A stretch of DNA of 29,674 bases, taken from assembly GCA_032718475.1 (NCBI GenBank), contig JAUCBJ010006627.1, positions 1 to 29,674 of the forward strand, in the 5' to 3' direction. Origin of the DNA: Nemertoderma westbladi. Taxonomy: Eukaryota > Xenacoelomorpha > Nemertodermatida > Nemertodermatidae. The notes under the pieces are model-generated. The model saw only the letters and a list, made by a program, of their open reading frames with translations, did no database searches and had not been told where the DNA came from. Positions 9,318-18,756 of this stretch are shown piece by piece (position 1 is the first letter of the stretch; the number at the start of each line of letters is the position of its first letter). A program made the translations under genes and the position numbers.

Positions 9318-10430
9318 TTAGTAGTGGAGGCTGTTCGTCGCAGGCGCGAGACACAGTCTACAGATGGAAGTGTCGGTCGGTCGCCAACATCGCTCGTTTG
9401 AACACATCTTATGGTGGTACCCGTTTGATATTAATTGCGCAGCTGTCAATCGTCGATACCCCGTCAGAGGTTGAAGGTGGGGTTCCGATGTAGCTGCCTG
9501 ATCGATTGCAGATAAGATTGCGGTTGTAGAGGCGTATTTACTGATCCCGCACCACATTTTCCAGAATAGGCCTCGGATTTTTCTGACATGTTCTAATTCA
9601 TTTTCATTTAGCTGTGCACCATCAGGAGTAAATGTTTTGCAGCCATATGTAATCGATGGGATTACAATCGATTTCCAAAGGCGTTGTGCTGAGTTCATGC
9701 TGATGGTTCTTAAGCAAATCGTGGTTGCTAGGCGAACACAGCAAGCGAGGCCTTTGTTGTACAAATGGTCGTAGTGTTTCGATGGGAAATTTTTCATTGA
9801 TAGCAGTACACCGAGGTATAAGTAGGAGTTCTGGAACTCAATTGGATTCCCCATGTAAGTTAAAACATCACTTCTTGACAGTGGACCACCTTTTCGAAAT
9901 TTCACAGCCTTTGTCTTTTTTAAATTAACACGGAGATTGTTCGAATTACAGTATTCAGCCAATCTATCGAGACTCGTTTGAACATCCTCAATTGAGTTTC
10001 CTACGATCACGAGATACGTCGGCAAACATAATTACCCAGCAGCAGACCGCTGTCAGTGCCGCAGGAAGGTCTGAGATAAACAAACTAAACAGTAGCGGAG
10101 ACAATTGCACTAGCCCGATGGTCTGTTTGCCTGATTTGTCTGATTGCATCTAGACTGTAACCTGCAATACTTATACAAACAAAATTAATTGCAAGAAATG
10201 CCCAAATTGTGGCGATAAATTTCCTGCTGATTCCAATCGCTGATAGCTTGTGGACAAAGTGTTTCCTGGTTTACAGATTCGAAAGCTTTTTTAAAGTCAA
10301 CGAATACACAATAAATGTGTCCCCTGGATGGGTTAATTGCTGTTTCGTTCTATTAACCATTCTATTGCATTGCATAATGTCCAGATTATCTGCCCTGCAC
10401 TCTCAACATATATTATTAACCTAGAGTTAG
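9318..10430 (-). pseudogene. Decayed non-LTR retrotransposon RT with Cys-rich C-terminus
   Basis: At 10279-10320 the minus strand reads CVFVDFKKAFESVN (RT motif A). Near 10060-10110 another frame reads LSPLLFSLFISDLPAAL (motif B region). MFAD at ~10008-10025 marks the broken FADD motif. From ~10015 a 235-codon frame follows: LVIVGNSIEDVQ, LRVNLKKTKAVKFRKGG, YLYLGVLLS, then a C-terminal domain ending CWRPTDTSICRLC. The order A, B, FADD, NxxKTK, YLG is that of I/Jockey-type non-LTR RTs, and the KTKxxxFRKGG form recalls I/Ingi-like elements. Frameshifts and missing bases show it is dead. It is 3'-truncated (the zinc-binding tail stops after CRLC) and 5'-truncated. The clade is uncertain. Confidence 0.75.
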
Positions 10431-10463
10431 AATCTAGTGAGGGTACAACACAGTTTTTTTTTT

Positions 10464-10734
10464 AGTTTAGTTTTATTTCTTTTAATCACGTTAAAACTCA
10501 ATATAGCTAAAACTCTATTGAGGCAGTACGCACAAAAGTACACACTGATAATTTGAGTGATTAAGCGTCACAGAGCCAATGCTACTATGTAACATTATAT
10601 TCTAGTACATACATAATAATTATCCAATATTAAGACATATATTTAACTAATATTACACTACAAATTACACTAATACAATTAATAAAACAACAAAGCACAA
10701 GGTAGGGAGTGACGCGGAATATTTATGTATCATC
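10464..10734 (-). other. 3' UTR of esterase-type LINE with nested stem-loops
   Basis: TTAATCAC (10482-10489) pairs perfectly with GTGATTAA (10557-10564). Inside it, CTCAATA (10497-10503) pairs with TATTGAG (10516-10522). Structured 3' UTR ends are what LINE RTs recognise in several clades, so this could be the RT-binding element. That role is inferred. Confidence 0.5.
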
Positions 10735-11712
10735 TCATTTATATTGATATAGATATAGATATAGTAATTTTATTTTATTTTTAAATGCGTTTATTGATGT
10801 GCAGATCCTTGCATCTTTGGGCAATTTGTTCCAGATTTTTATTAGATTTACGACTAAACTTTCATGTCCATATCTGTTTTTAGTTTTGGGAATCTTGATA
10901 TTTTTTGTTCTTGAGTTTATAATTAGATTTTTATTAGATTGAAAAGGTAAGTGCAGTGTTTTGAATGGTCGCGATAATTTATATATGTATTTGAAGAAAT
11001 ATATAAGACCAAAGTATTCCCGTAAAGCAGCCAGCAATGGAATTCTTGCTCTTTCCCTGAGTTCAGTACCAGTCGTATCTTTTACTTTTTTGCCAAATAT
11101 TGTCCGTAATGCATAGTTTTGAACTTTTTCGAACTTGTATAGTGCTTCTTTATAACCATATTTATCATGTAGTGATATTAGTAGCTGACAACAGTAATTG
11201 TGATATGGAATTGTAAGAGCCTTATATATATGTATCTTTGTCCTATTTGTTAATTGCCCCTTAATATTACGCAAACATGAAATACTTACAGTCATCTTTT
11301 GTAAGATATGTTCCATATATTCTTTCCATTGTAGTTTTTTGTCTATTTGTACTCCTAAATATTTAACTGATTGAGATTGAGATGTTGGTTTTGTTCCCTC
11401 TATATTTAATGTTAAAACAGATTCTGATTTATTTTCCTTAGGTGAGAGTAGTAAAAATTCAGTTTTTGATGGATTTAGTTTGAGGTGGTGTTCTTCAAAG
11501 GTTTTATTTAGTTTTAGAATTTCAGTTTCTAGAACATTTACCGCAGTTTGATGAGTTACATGTGCTGTATATATCACAGTGTCATCTGCATATTGTATTA
11601 TATTTGTATTGTTCGTATGGATATCAGGAATGTCATTTGTGTACATTGTGAATAGTAAAGGCCCAAGTATTGTCCCCTGTGGTGCGGTGCCCCTTTCGTT
11701 CCTGTCAGCCAT
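10735..11712 (-). pseudogene. ORF2 piece 4: RT motif B to C-terminus
   Basis: The frame carries APQGTILGPLLFTMYTNDIP (motif B), IQYADDTVIYT (catalytic YADD, motif C), HLKLNPSKTEFLLL, VKYLGVQIDKKLQW and the conserved C-terminal IKIWNKLPKDAR segment before its TGA. These are the RT palm, thumb and C-terminal region of a CR1/Jockey-type LINE. It is joined out of frame to the preceding piece by a 5-bp tandem duplication, GGTGC twice at 11681-11690 on the plus strand. The apparent ATG is inside the domain and is not a real start. Confidence 0.88.
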
Positions 11713-11917
11713 GAAGAATTTGTGCTACCCAATTTAACCCTTTGCTGCCTATTAGTTAAGTAATTTCTTATGAGATCAACTGCCGTATTGTGAAAACCCA
11801 TGTTAGGAAGTTTATGTACGAGTAAGTTTCTATTTATAGAGTTAAACGCCTTACTTAGGTCCAAAAATGCTACTGCTACATATTCTCCTTTGTTTAAATT
11901 TTCCCGCCATGATTCTG
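11598..11917 (-). pseudogene. ORF2 piece 3: RT motif A
   Basis: In this frame the minus strand reads GEYVAVAFLDLSKAFNSINR (motif A, with the first catalytic Asp in LDLSKAF), then NYLTNRQQRVKLG and the start of motif B (SSWLTGTKG), where the 5-bp duplication throws it out of frame. Upstream, residues NITESWRENLN lie in this frame. The junction to piece 2 is a 1-bp shift at or near the G4 run around 11933-11940. Confidence 0.85.
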
Positions 11918-13192
11918 TTATATTTTCGCATCCCCTGTTGAATACCCCTTTCTAAATCCAAACTGCTTAGAGTATAATAAATTGTGTTTATTTATGTGTG
12001 TATATATTTGGTTAAAAATTATTCTTTCGAAAACCTTAGCTAAAGGAGATGTTACTGCTACCGGTCTGTAGTTTATTGGATCATCAATATCACCATTTTT
12101 GTATACTGGAGTTACACTAACTAATTTAAGTTTATCTGGAAATATCGATTTGGTCAAGCTTTGATTAATTATATATGTCAGTGGTACCAGGATATATGTT
12201 GCTATTAATTTTATAATTTTAATTGGTATATTTGATGGCCCACTAGATTTGTTATCTTTTAATTTATTTATTATTTCTAAGACTTCAATTTGTGTTATAC
12301 ATTTAAATGCAAAATTTTCTTCGATGCTATTTCTATTATTTATGGATGAGTTAAATTGTTTTATGTTTTGTCCAATGTTTGGATAAAAGTTCCCAAGATT
12401 TATAAAGGTCTCATTAAAAATTTTTAGTATTTTCTGTTTATCTATTATAATATTTCCGAGATGTTTTAGACTGCATATTTGGTTTAGTTTTTTCTTGTTG
12501 TTGAGAATCTTATTGATTAATTGCCACCTTTTCCTGCTGTCTGTTGCTTCCAAAAATTTATTTTTGATATATTTATTTTTTAAGTTGCTGTTTAAAGAGT
12601 TAAATTTATTTCTTAATTTCTTATATTGTTTATATACAGAATCGGTTTTTGTCTGTCTCCACTGCATAAATTTTGCATATTTTTCTTTTCGTAAATTATC
12701 TAGTTCTGTAGTGTACCATTCCCTATCTTTGTTGCATTTATCAGATGTACTATTAGTTTGTAGTTTCCTTCTGTAAGGTGCATATTTATTCAGAATTATT
12801 TCTACATTGGTTTCAAACATGTCATATTGTTTATTTATATCAAATTCCGTGAGCAACGATTCCCATCTTATTTGCTGTATTTCATTCCTAAATAAATTTT
12901 CATTAAAGTTTTTAAAATCTCTATATGTTTCCCATTCGTTCTGTCGTTTTATCCTGTTACTCATCTTATGGTTTATTTCCATTATAGTGAAATCATGATC
13001 AGAGAATTCACAAGGCAGTACGCTAAAATTAGATATTAATTTGGCATCAATGTTGGAACAAACTAAATCAATAAGTGTTTCAGTGGTTTTTGTTATTCTT
13101 GTAGGGGTGTCATTATTTATGAGTGATATACAGTATAAGTTCAGTAGATCTTCAAGTTGTTTTTTTTTGGGATTTTGTTTTTCTTTTAACAT
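11918..13192 (-). pseudogene. ORF2 piece 2: APE C-terminus, linker and RT N-terminus
   Basis: The frame begins with the end of the APE domain (TLIDLVCSN; CEFSDHDFTIMEI, the SDH catalytic motif). A long Lys/Asn-rich linker follows, then the RT fingers: LKDNKSSGPSNIPIKIIK, VTPVYKNGDIDDPINYRPVAV, SKQFGFRKGYST. It ends in a stop shortly after GYST because of a frameshift. The first ATG lies inside the APE domain just after the GDFNIN motif, so it is not the native start. Confidence 0.88.
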
Positions 13193-13199
13193 GTTTATA

Positions 13200-14690
13200 T
13201 TAAAGTCTCCCTGTATTACGATTTTTTTTATTTGGCTCTAATGTTAATGCATGTTCTAGCTCTTCCGATATGTTATCAAAAAATAAATTTCTTGACCTAG
13301 GGGGATTATATAGTGTACAAATTAAATATCCATCCATTTCAATCCATATGGATTCTAATCTATTACATGATTTTATGTCGTGACGTATTTTACTATTTAT
13401 TCCATCTGGCACATAAGTTACTACTCCACCTCCCTTCCGTGATTTGCGATCCCGGCGGTATGTTGTAAATCCATTAATACTTATAATCTTATCACTATGG
13501 TAACGTTTTAACCATGTCTCCGATACTGACACAATGGCATTCTTGGACCCCATTAAGGCATCACGTAAATCATCCATGTGTTTAATTAAACTGCGGCTAT
13601 TTATGTGTATAAATATTGTCCCATGGGTATGTGCTTGTAAGTATGTTTTCAAGTCGTGCATTTGGTTCATCTGTACAGGTCCGGGATTTGGGTGTATGTC
13701 TCCTGCTCTTAGTAGTAGAATATGTAAAGTGAGTATAAATATTAAAACTGTGTCTAATACATAAGAACGATACAGCTGAAAACTAAAAATACATGGTAAC
13801 ATAATTTGATATATCATTTCTGTCGTTTGCTTTCTATTTATTCTTAAACCCATTTTAGTTGGTCCAAATTCTCTGATCCTTTGAAGATTTTTGAAAGATT
13901 CCGTAAAAGTATGCAGTGTTAGAGTTGTGTTTGCAGTATATAACCCCATAATAATATATAATTTTATAATAATTAATACAATTCTATGGCTTATTCTAAT
14001 TTGCCGCCCTTTTTTTCCATATTTCTTTTGATTGAACTTAAAATATTCCGTTTCAGATATTAAAAATATTGCACAAATTAAACTTACATAAAATATAGTT
14101 ATATTCGTTATGAAGTCGGTATGTTTATTTAGACAATAGGTGAATAAGGAAATATTACTATATTGCACAGAAATTAAAACAATTAGGGTTACAGTTATCT
14201 TCAGTACTTTTTGTAGACGCTGCTTTATTATATTTATTGTCCAGTTTCTTATCTCGCTACTTTTTTTATACTTGACAATTTGCAATTTGGCCCTATGACG
14301 CTTATTACTACAATAAAATATATCATAATAAAATGGTTTATATATTAAAATCAGTAACGGTATTATCATTATAAGTACAGTCGCCATACCAATATGTAGA
14401 CACAATACAACTAAGGCCATTATTGCACATAAAAATATTGACACAAATATCTTGCATGTTAAAATAATCACAATAGTTAAAACGATTCCAGTGTATATTA
14501 ACAATATCTCCCGAGATATGACTATGTTTAAAATAATACTTAATATTAACTCGACATTATTAATTATTGATTTATTTATACTTAAAGAAATATTTGGGCA
14601 TTGATATATATTTAAGAAAAGGAATATACTAATAATAAGTGATGCCCTGAAAGTTTCGTTTACGAATGATGTAGAATTATTAACGAATAA
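13200..14690 (-). pseudogene. ORF2 piece 1: multi-pass membrane domain, 2A-like motif, APE N-terminus
   Basis: The frame opens after a TAA at 14693-14691. The first start-like codon of the well-defined part is TTG at 14504, and no ATG occurs before the first transmembrane segments. Counting from 14504, hydrophobic helices lie at about residues 3-20, 21-38, 40-56, 99-118, 131-150, 174-192 and 233-266, with two more hydrophobic stretches upstream. The string HILLLRAGDIHPNPGP (residues 261-276) ends the domain. The APE endonuclease then begins: IHINSRSL, SVSETWL, RRDRKSRKGGG, CTLYNPPRS. The frame dies in a T8 run (13222-13229 on the plus strand); one base fewer would carry on into the conserved GDFN motif. 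A ~300-residue polytopic N-terminus is unusual for a LINE. The start codon is unknown. Confidence 0.82.
13677..13703 (-). other. 2A-like motif, non-canonical (GDIHPNPGP)
   Basis: It follows Leu-rich HILLLRA and ends in the invariant NPGP preceded by GDI, but His-Pro replaces the Glu-x of the DxExNPGP consensus. It sits exactly between the membrane domain and the endonuclease, where a skip would separate them. Activity is uncertain because the Glu is normally important. Confidence 0.6.
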
Positions 14691-14744
14691 TTAACAAGTT
14701 AGTATATAGTATTTATTTCCAGTAAAAATTCAATGCAATTACGA

Positions 14745-16958
14745 CTACATCGCTTGTAATAATTGGATTACAGCGTTTATTGTGCCCTCCTTTTGTGACT
14801 TCTGTTTGTTGGGTATGGGTATATTGGCCGATGAAGTATTAGGTGTTTCGGTAGGGGTTTTCGTCGCCTGGGTAGGGGTAGGTAACAACACTTTGCGTCG
14901 AAAGGAAACACTGCCGCCTATCTGAGCTCCCTCCCCCCTACTTGCCCCTTCCCGACCATGTGTTGTATCTATACAACTATCCGTATTTGTCTTATTTATA
15001 ACCATAGGTATACGCTGCGTTGGTCTCTTATTCAAGTGTTGTATTATGGACATTGCTAGTAGATGTATGAAACGTTGTGAGATATGTTTTGCATCATACA
15101 AGTGAATGGAGGATATTTTTTCATGTTTGGAGTATATGATGTTATATTTTTTGCATATCTTATTAATATGTTCGTTTGCCGATGCTACATCATGACAATG
15201 ATAGTCATTCCGTGGTAAGATTGATGATAGAACAATTTTTGAATCTGGCCATGAAGTTTTTATTATTTCAATAGCTTCCTTGATATTACCGAACATTTTT
15301 GTTTGTGATTTTTTGTTGTCTATGTCGTTTGTACCTGTATGTATATATATTTTTTCGATGTTAGGATACTTAGATTTTGCACTCATGATATTTATCAGTA
15401 AGTCTTGTGTTGTGGGTGTTGGTATCATTCTGGCATTTTTATCTATTTGTCGTGGTGATATATATCTACGATTTGAATCCATGAACATTAGACATGTTAT
15501 ATTTGTCCAACCCGACGCTTTCCTCGGTGGAATCACATTAAATACATCCTCTGCAGAAGGCGGAACACCTTCACTCATCCTGGAAGTCGGAACCCCGTCG
15601 CTGATCCCGGAAGTCCGAACCCCGTCGCTGATCCCGGAAGTCGGAACCCTGTCGCTGATCCCGGAAGTCAGAACCCCGTCGCTGATCCCGGAAGTCAGAA
15701 CCCCGTCGCTGATCCCAGAAGTCGGAACCCCATCTCTGATCCCGGAAGTCGGAACCCTGTCGCTGATCCCGGAAGTCGGAACCCTGTTGCTGATCCCGGA
15801 AGTCGGAACCCCGTCGCTGATCCCGGAAGTCGGAACCCCGTCGCTAATCCAGGAAGTCGGAACCCCGTCGCTGATCCCGGAAGTCGGAACCCCATCGCTG
15901 ATCCCGGAAGTCAGAACCCCATCGTTGATCCCGGAAGTCGGAACCCCATCGTTGATCCCGGAAGTCGGAACCCCATCATTGATCCCGGAAGTCGGAACCC
16001 CGTCGCTGATCCCGGAAGTCAGAACCCCGTCGCTGATCCTGGAAGTCGGAACCCCATCGCTGATCCCTGAAGTCGGAACCCCGTCGCTGATCCCAGAAGT
16101 CAGAACCCCGCCACTGATCCCGGAAGTTGGAACCCCGTCGCTGATCCTGGAAGTTGGAACCCCGTCGCTTATCCTGTAAGTCGGAACCCCGTCGCTGATC
16201 CCGGAAGTCGGAACCCCGTTGATGATCCCGGAATTCGGAACCCCGTCGCTGATCCCGGAAGTCGGAACACCGTCGCTGACTTTCCTCACAGATGTTGGAA
16301 TCCTCCTCCTGTTATCATTGTTATACATAAAGTTTAGTTGTTGCTGTAATATTCTAATAGTATCTTTATTTTCCTGAACCTGTATATTCATTGCGTCTAT
16401 CTTGATTAAAAGTCCCTCAAGACATAGGCCTGTATCACTTGGCCTACAATTGGCAGGTAGGCCTACCGGTATATTCGCTGATATCGGGGTAAATGTCTTT
16501 TGCCAGTCCGAATATTCGGGTTCTATTTCTATTTTTTCGACCAGATTATCTCTTTCAGGGGTGGCCTGAGGGGGAGGTGGTGTTTGTATGGGATGGCAAA
16601 GGCCTGTATAACTGTTGTCCCAGATAGTTGTGGATACCGATGAATCCCGAATGGACGTTTTGTCGTTGCAAATATGTAGGATGGTATCATCATATAGGCC
16701 TAGGCCTATGGTATCATATGCAGAGTATGAATTGTTCTGTTGGATGTTGTTGTTACCTGGAAATGTTATGGTGTAAGATGTGTCTCCTATTACCGGTATT
16801 TCTTGTGGTTGCTCTTTAGGTGATTTTATGTATTTTAGAGCTTTAATGAGCATTTCTGCCCTGGTGCCAGATGAGTCGATCCCGTGGTCCATTAGGTATG
16901 TCTTTAATTTTCCGTTACTCATTTCCGTCAGTTCCTCCTCATCCTGTGAGTTATTCAT
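14745..16958 (-). CDS. LINE ORF1: SAP domain, coiled coil, 27-bp-repeat region, SGNH/GDSL esterase
   Basis: The intact 737-codon ORF starts with ATG. Residues ~9-43 form a SAP-like DNA-binding helix pair (LTEMSNGKLKTYLMDHGI...AEMLIKAL). A short coiled coil lies at ~190-215 (IQVQENKDTIRILQQQL). Residues ~226-478 are about 26 copies of the nonapeptide GISDGVPTS. The C-terminal half is an SGNH hydrolase: block I MDSNRR with nucleophile Ser495, block III HTGTND (542-545), and block V DAKH with Asp622 and His625. Esterase-bearing ORF1 proteins are known in CR1-like LINEs, where they may act on membranes or lipids or aid RNP formation. All three catalytic blocks are present. The SAP domain and the repeat expansion are atypical. 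The C-terminus is basic and low complexity. ORF1 is undamaged although ORF2 is broken. Confidence 0.88.
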   Translation of the reverse strand: MNNSQDEEELTEMSNGKLKTYLMDHGIDSSGTRAEMLIKALKYIKSPKEQPQEIPVIGDTSYTITFPGNNNIQQNNSYSAYDTIGLGLYDDTILHICNDKTSIRDSSVSTTIWDNSYTGLCHPIQTPPPPQATPERDNLVEKIEIEPEYSDWQKTFTPISANIPVGLPANCRPSDTGLCLEGLLIKIDAMNIQVQENKDTIRILQQQLNFMYNNDNRRRIPTSVRKVSDGVPTSGISDGVPNSGIINGVPTSGISDGVPTYRISDGVPTSRISDGVPTSGISGGVLTSGISDGVPTSGISDGVPTSRISDGVLTSGISDGVPTSGINDGVPTSGINDGVPTSGINDGVLTSGISDGVPTSGISDGVPTSWISDGVPTSGISDGVPTSGISNRVPTSGISDRVPTSGIRDGVPTSGISDGVLTSGISDGVLTSGISDRVPTSGISDGVRTSGISDGVPTSRMSEGVPPSAEDVFNVIPPRKASGWTNITCLMFMDSNRRYISPRQIDKNARMIPTPTTQDLLINIMSAKSKYPNIEKIYIHTGTNDIDNKKSQTKMFGNIKEAIEIIKTSWPDSKIVLSSILPRNDYHCHDVASANEHINKICKKYNIIYSKHEKISSIHLYDAKHISQRFIHLLAMSIIQHLNKRPTQRIPMVINKTNTDSCIDTTHGREGASRGEGAQIGGSVSFRRKVLLPTPTQATKTPTETPNTSSANIPIPNKQKSQKEGTINAVIQLLQAM
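15570..16285. repeat. 27-bp minisatellite inside LINE ORF1 (~26 copies)
   Basis: The unit GTCGGAACCCCGTCGCTGAT + CCCGGAA repeats head to tail with small substitutions and no length change in most copies. It encodes the nonapeptide GISDGVPTS on the minus strand. Because 27 is a multiple of three and the unit has no stop in several frames, it also produces long spurious open frames on the plus strand. Confidence 0.95.
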
Positions 16959-17045
16959 TTCTGGTTAGAGACAGAAAGGTTCTGTAGTCTGATAGTCTGT
17001 AGACCTATTTCTTTAAGTTACCGGTTTCACAGTTCTGTTCCTCCT

Positions 17046-18756
17046 TTGAATTGTATTGGACCAGTTGTCCTCTCTCTCAATGTAGTAACCAATGCCAATA
17101 TATTCCGTGGTACCGGTACCAGTGCAGTGATTATAGATCACGTATACATATCACAGGGCGACCCAGCAGCTTTTCCTTGGTATGCCTTGTCAGTCTCTCC
17201 CCTCATCTATAATAGCAGCAACAAGATAACATCCGCCTGGTTTGCAGATGACAGTAATGGAGGCTGGTAAATTGTTAGAGCTTCGCCATTGGTGGACATA
17301 CCCATCAATGGACCTACATCTCCATGCATGGTACTGGAATTGGGTATCATCCAAATGCGGAGAAATCTTTGTTGGTTGTTAAACCTGAGTTAATGGATTC
17401 GGCAAAGGAGATATCTGATGGAGTTGATGTAAGCATCACTGATCAGGGCCAGCCCCTTCTCGGATGTGCTATAGGTACAGCTGGCTGGCTATATTGAAGC
17501 ATACACCAAAGCTAAGATTTCAGATTGGTGTACTTTGGTTGATCGTCTCTCTGAGTATGCAGAGACAGAGCCCCATTCATCATATGCAGCATTTACCCAT
17601 GGGGTTAGTTCGAAGTGGACTTTCTACCAGAGATGTACTAAGGGTATTAACAACCTGTTTATACCACTCGAATCATCAATACGAAATCGTTTGATTCCAG
17701 CTCTGACTGGGAACTTCTATGATGACAATCTCAGAGACATTGTGAGCCTGCCAGTTCGGCTTCGAGGCCTAGGTATAGCTAATCCGAATTCCACATGCGA
17801 CATTCAATTTGCTAACTCCCAGATAATTTCTAGCCCACTTAAGGAAGCTATCCAGGTCAATGCTAGTTACATCGACATATCTCTATTAAAAGATCAGAAA
17901 TCATCAAGATCTACTGTAAGTGCCATTAATGCACTAAGGCAGAAGAAGGAGCTGGCTGGTATTACGGCCGTGTGTGGCCTGCTCTAGAGCGTTCTCTACA
18001 ACTGGCTCAAACTTCTGGGGCTTCCTGCTGGTTAACAGCATTACCACTTGACTGTGAAGGGTTTCTACTAAGCAAGACAGAGTTTTGCGATGCCATCTCA
18101 CTTCGTTACGACCTCCCAATAGGTGGTCTCCCAACACATTGCGTCTGTTCCTCATCCTTTTCACCGGATCATGCTATGATATGTAAGAAGGGCGGCTTCA
18201 TCGCATTAAGACATAATGAGGTGCGTGATTTGCTTGCTGGCCTTCTTACAGAAGTTTGTCATGATGTCGAATTTGAGCCGAGGTTACAGCCTCTTTCTGG
18301 TGAAGTTTTATCGCCTATGACTGCAAACAGGTCCAATGAGGCCCACCTAGATATTGTAGCACGAGATCTATGGACATGTCATTCAAAAACATTCTTTGAT
18401 GTTTGTATATTCGATCCTAATGCACCTTCATACAAAGATACCCCTCTTCCGGCACTATTTAAATCCCATGAGAATGAGAAATGCCGACAATATAACGACC
18501 GCATCATCAATGTAGAAAGAACTTCTTTCACTCCTCTAGTCTTCACTTCATGGGGTACCACTAGCTCAGAATCTAGCCGCTTTCTAAAGCAACTGTCTCT
18601 ACTGCTGGCAGAGAAGCATATCCGGCAGTAGCTCACTGGTTGCGTTGTAGATTGTCGTTCAGCCTGGTGAGATCTGCAGGAATGTGCCTCAGGGGATATC
18701 GATCTCCATGGCGTCAAACTCTTGTCTCTACTGATGATCCACAGCATGTTCCTTAA
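17046..18756 (+). pseudogene. 5'-truncated RT polyprotein with CCHC and RLE-like endonuclease tail
   Basis: At ~17150-17270 the plus strand reads ISQGDPAAFPWYALSVSPLI (RT motif B) and AWFADDSNGG (motif C). A broken stretch follows to ~17530. At 17535-17987 comes AAFTHGVSSKWTFYQRC, NRLIPALTGNFYDD, LPVRLRGLGIANPNS, the thumb-like region of a metazoan RT family. At 17972-18631 come WLTALPLDCEGFLLSK, a CVC...DH...C zinc motif, KKGGFIALRHNEVRDLLAG, LTEVCHDVEFEPRLQPL, and AHLDIVARDLW...FFDVCIF, which resembles the PD-D nuclease core of R2-like restriction-like endonucleases. After a frameshift near 18625 the conserved tail HWLRCRLSFSLVRSAGMCLRG runs to TAA at 18754-18756. It has several stops and shifts, so it is dead. 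RLE assignment is by pattern only. Confidence 0.75.

Larger units (their letters stand above)
10454..17040 (-). mobile_element. Near full-length esterase-type CR1-like LINE with membrane-domain ORF2
   Basis: On the minus strand: a short 5' UTR (~80 bp), ORF1 (16958-14745), a ~55-nt gap to the open ORF2 frame (from 14690), ORF2 in four frame-shifted pieces to 10735, a ~270-bp 3' UTR and a T10 run at 10454-10463 that would be a short poly(A) tail. ORF1 with an SGNH esterase is a known feature of CR1-like elements. APE and RT are both present, so the parent was autonomous. No target-site duplication could be identified by eye. The flanks are unrelated retroelement fragments. Confidence 0.85.

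Noticed and set aside
10741-10762. (ATATAG)n as the 3' microsatellite end of the LINE
   Set aside because: It lies upstream of the ORF2 stop and encodes its last residues (Tyr/Leu repeat), so it is coding; the structured 3' UTR and T10 run lie beyond it.
15280-16179. Open plus-strand frame of ~300 codons with a repeated SLIPEVGTP motif
   Set aside because: It is the antisense shadow of the 27-bp minisatellite in ORF1; the unit lacks stops in several frames, and the flanking parts show no family features.
15570-16285. CRISPR-like series of short direct repeats
   Set aside because: The 27-bp units are contiguous without unique spacers, are coding, and the genome is eukaryotic.
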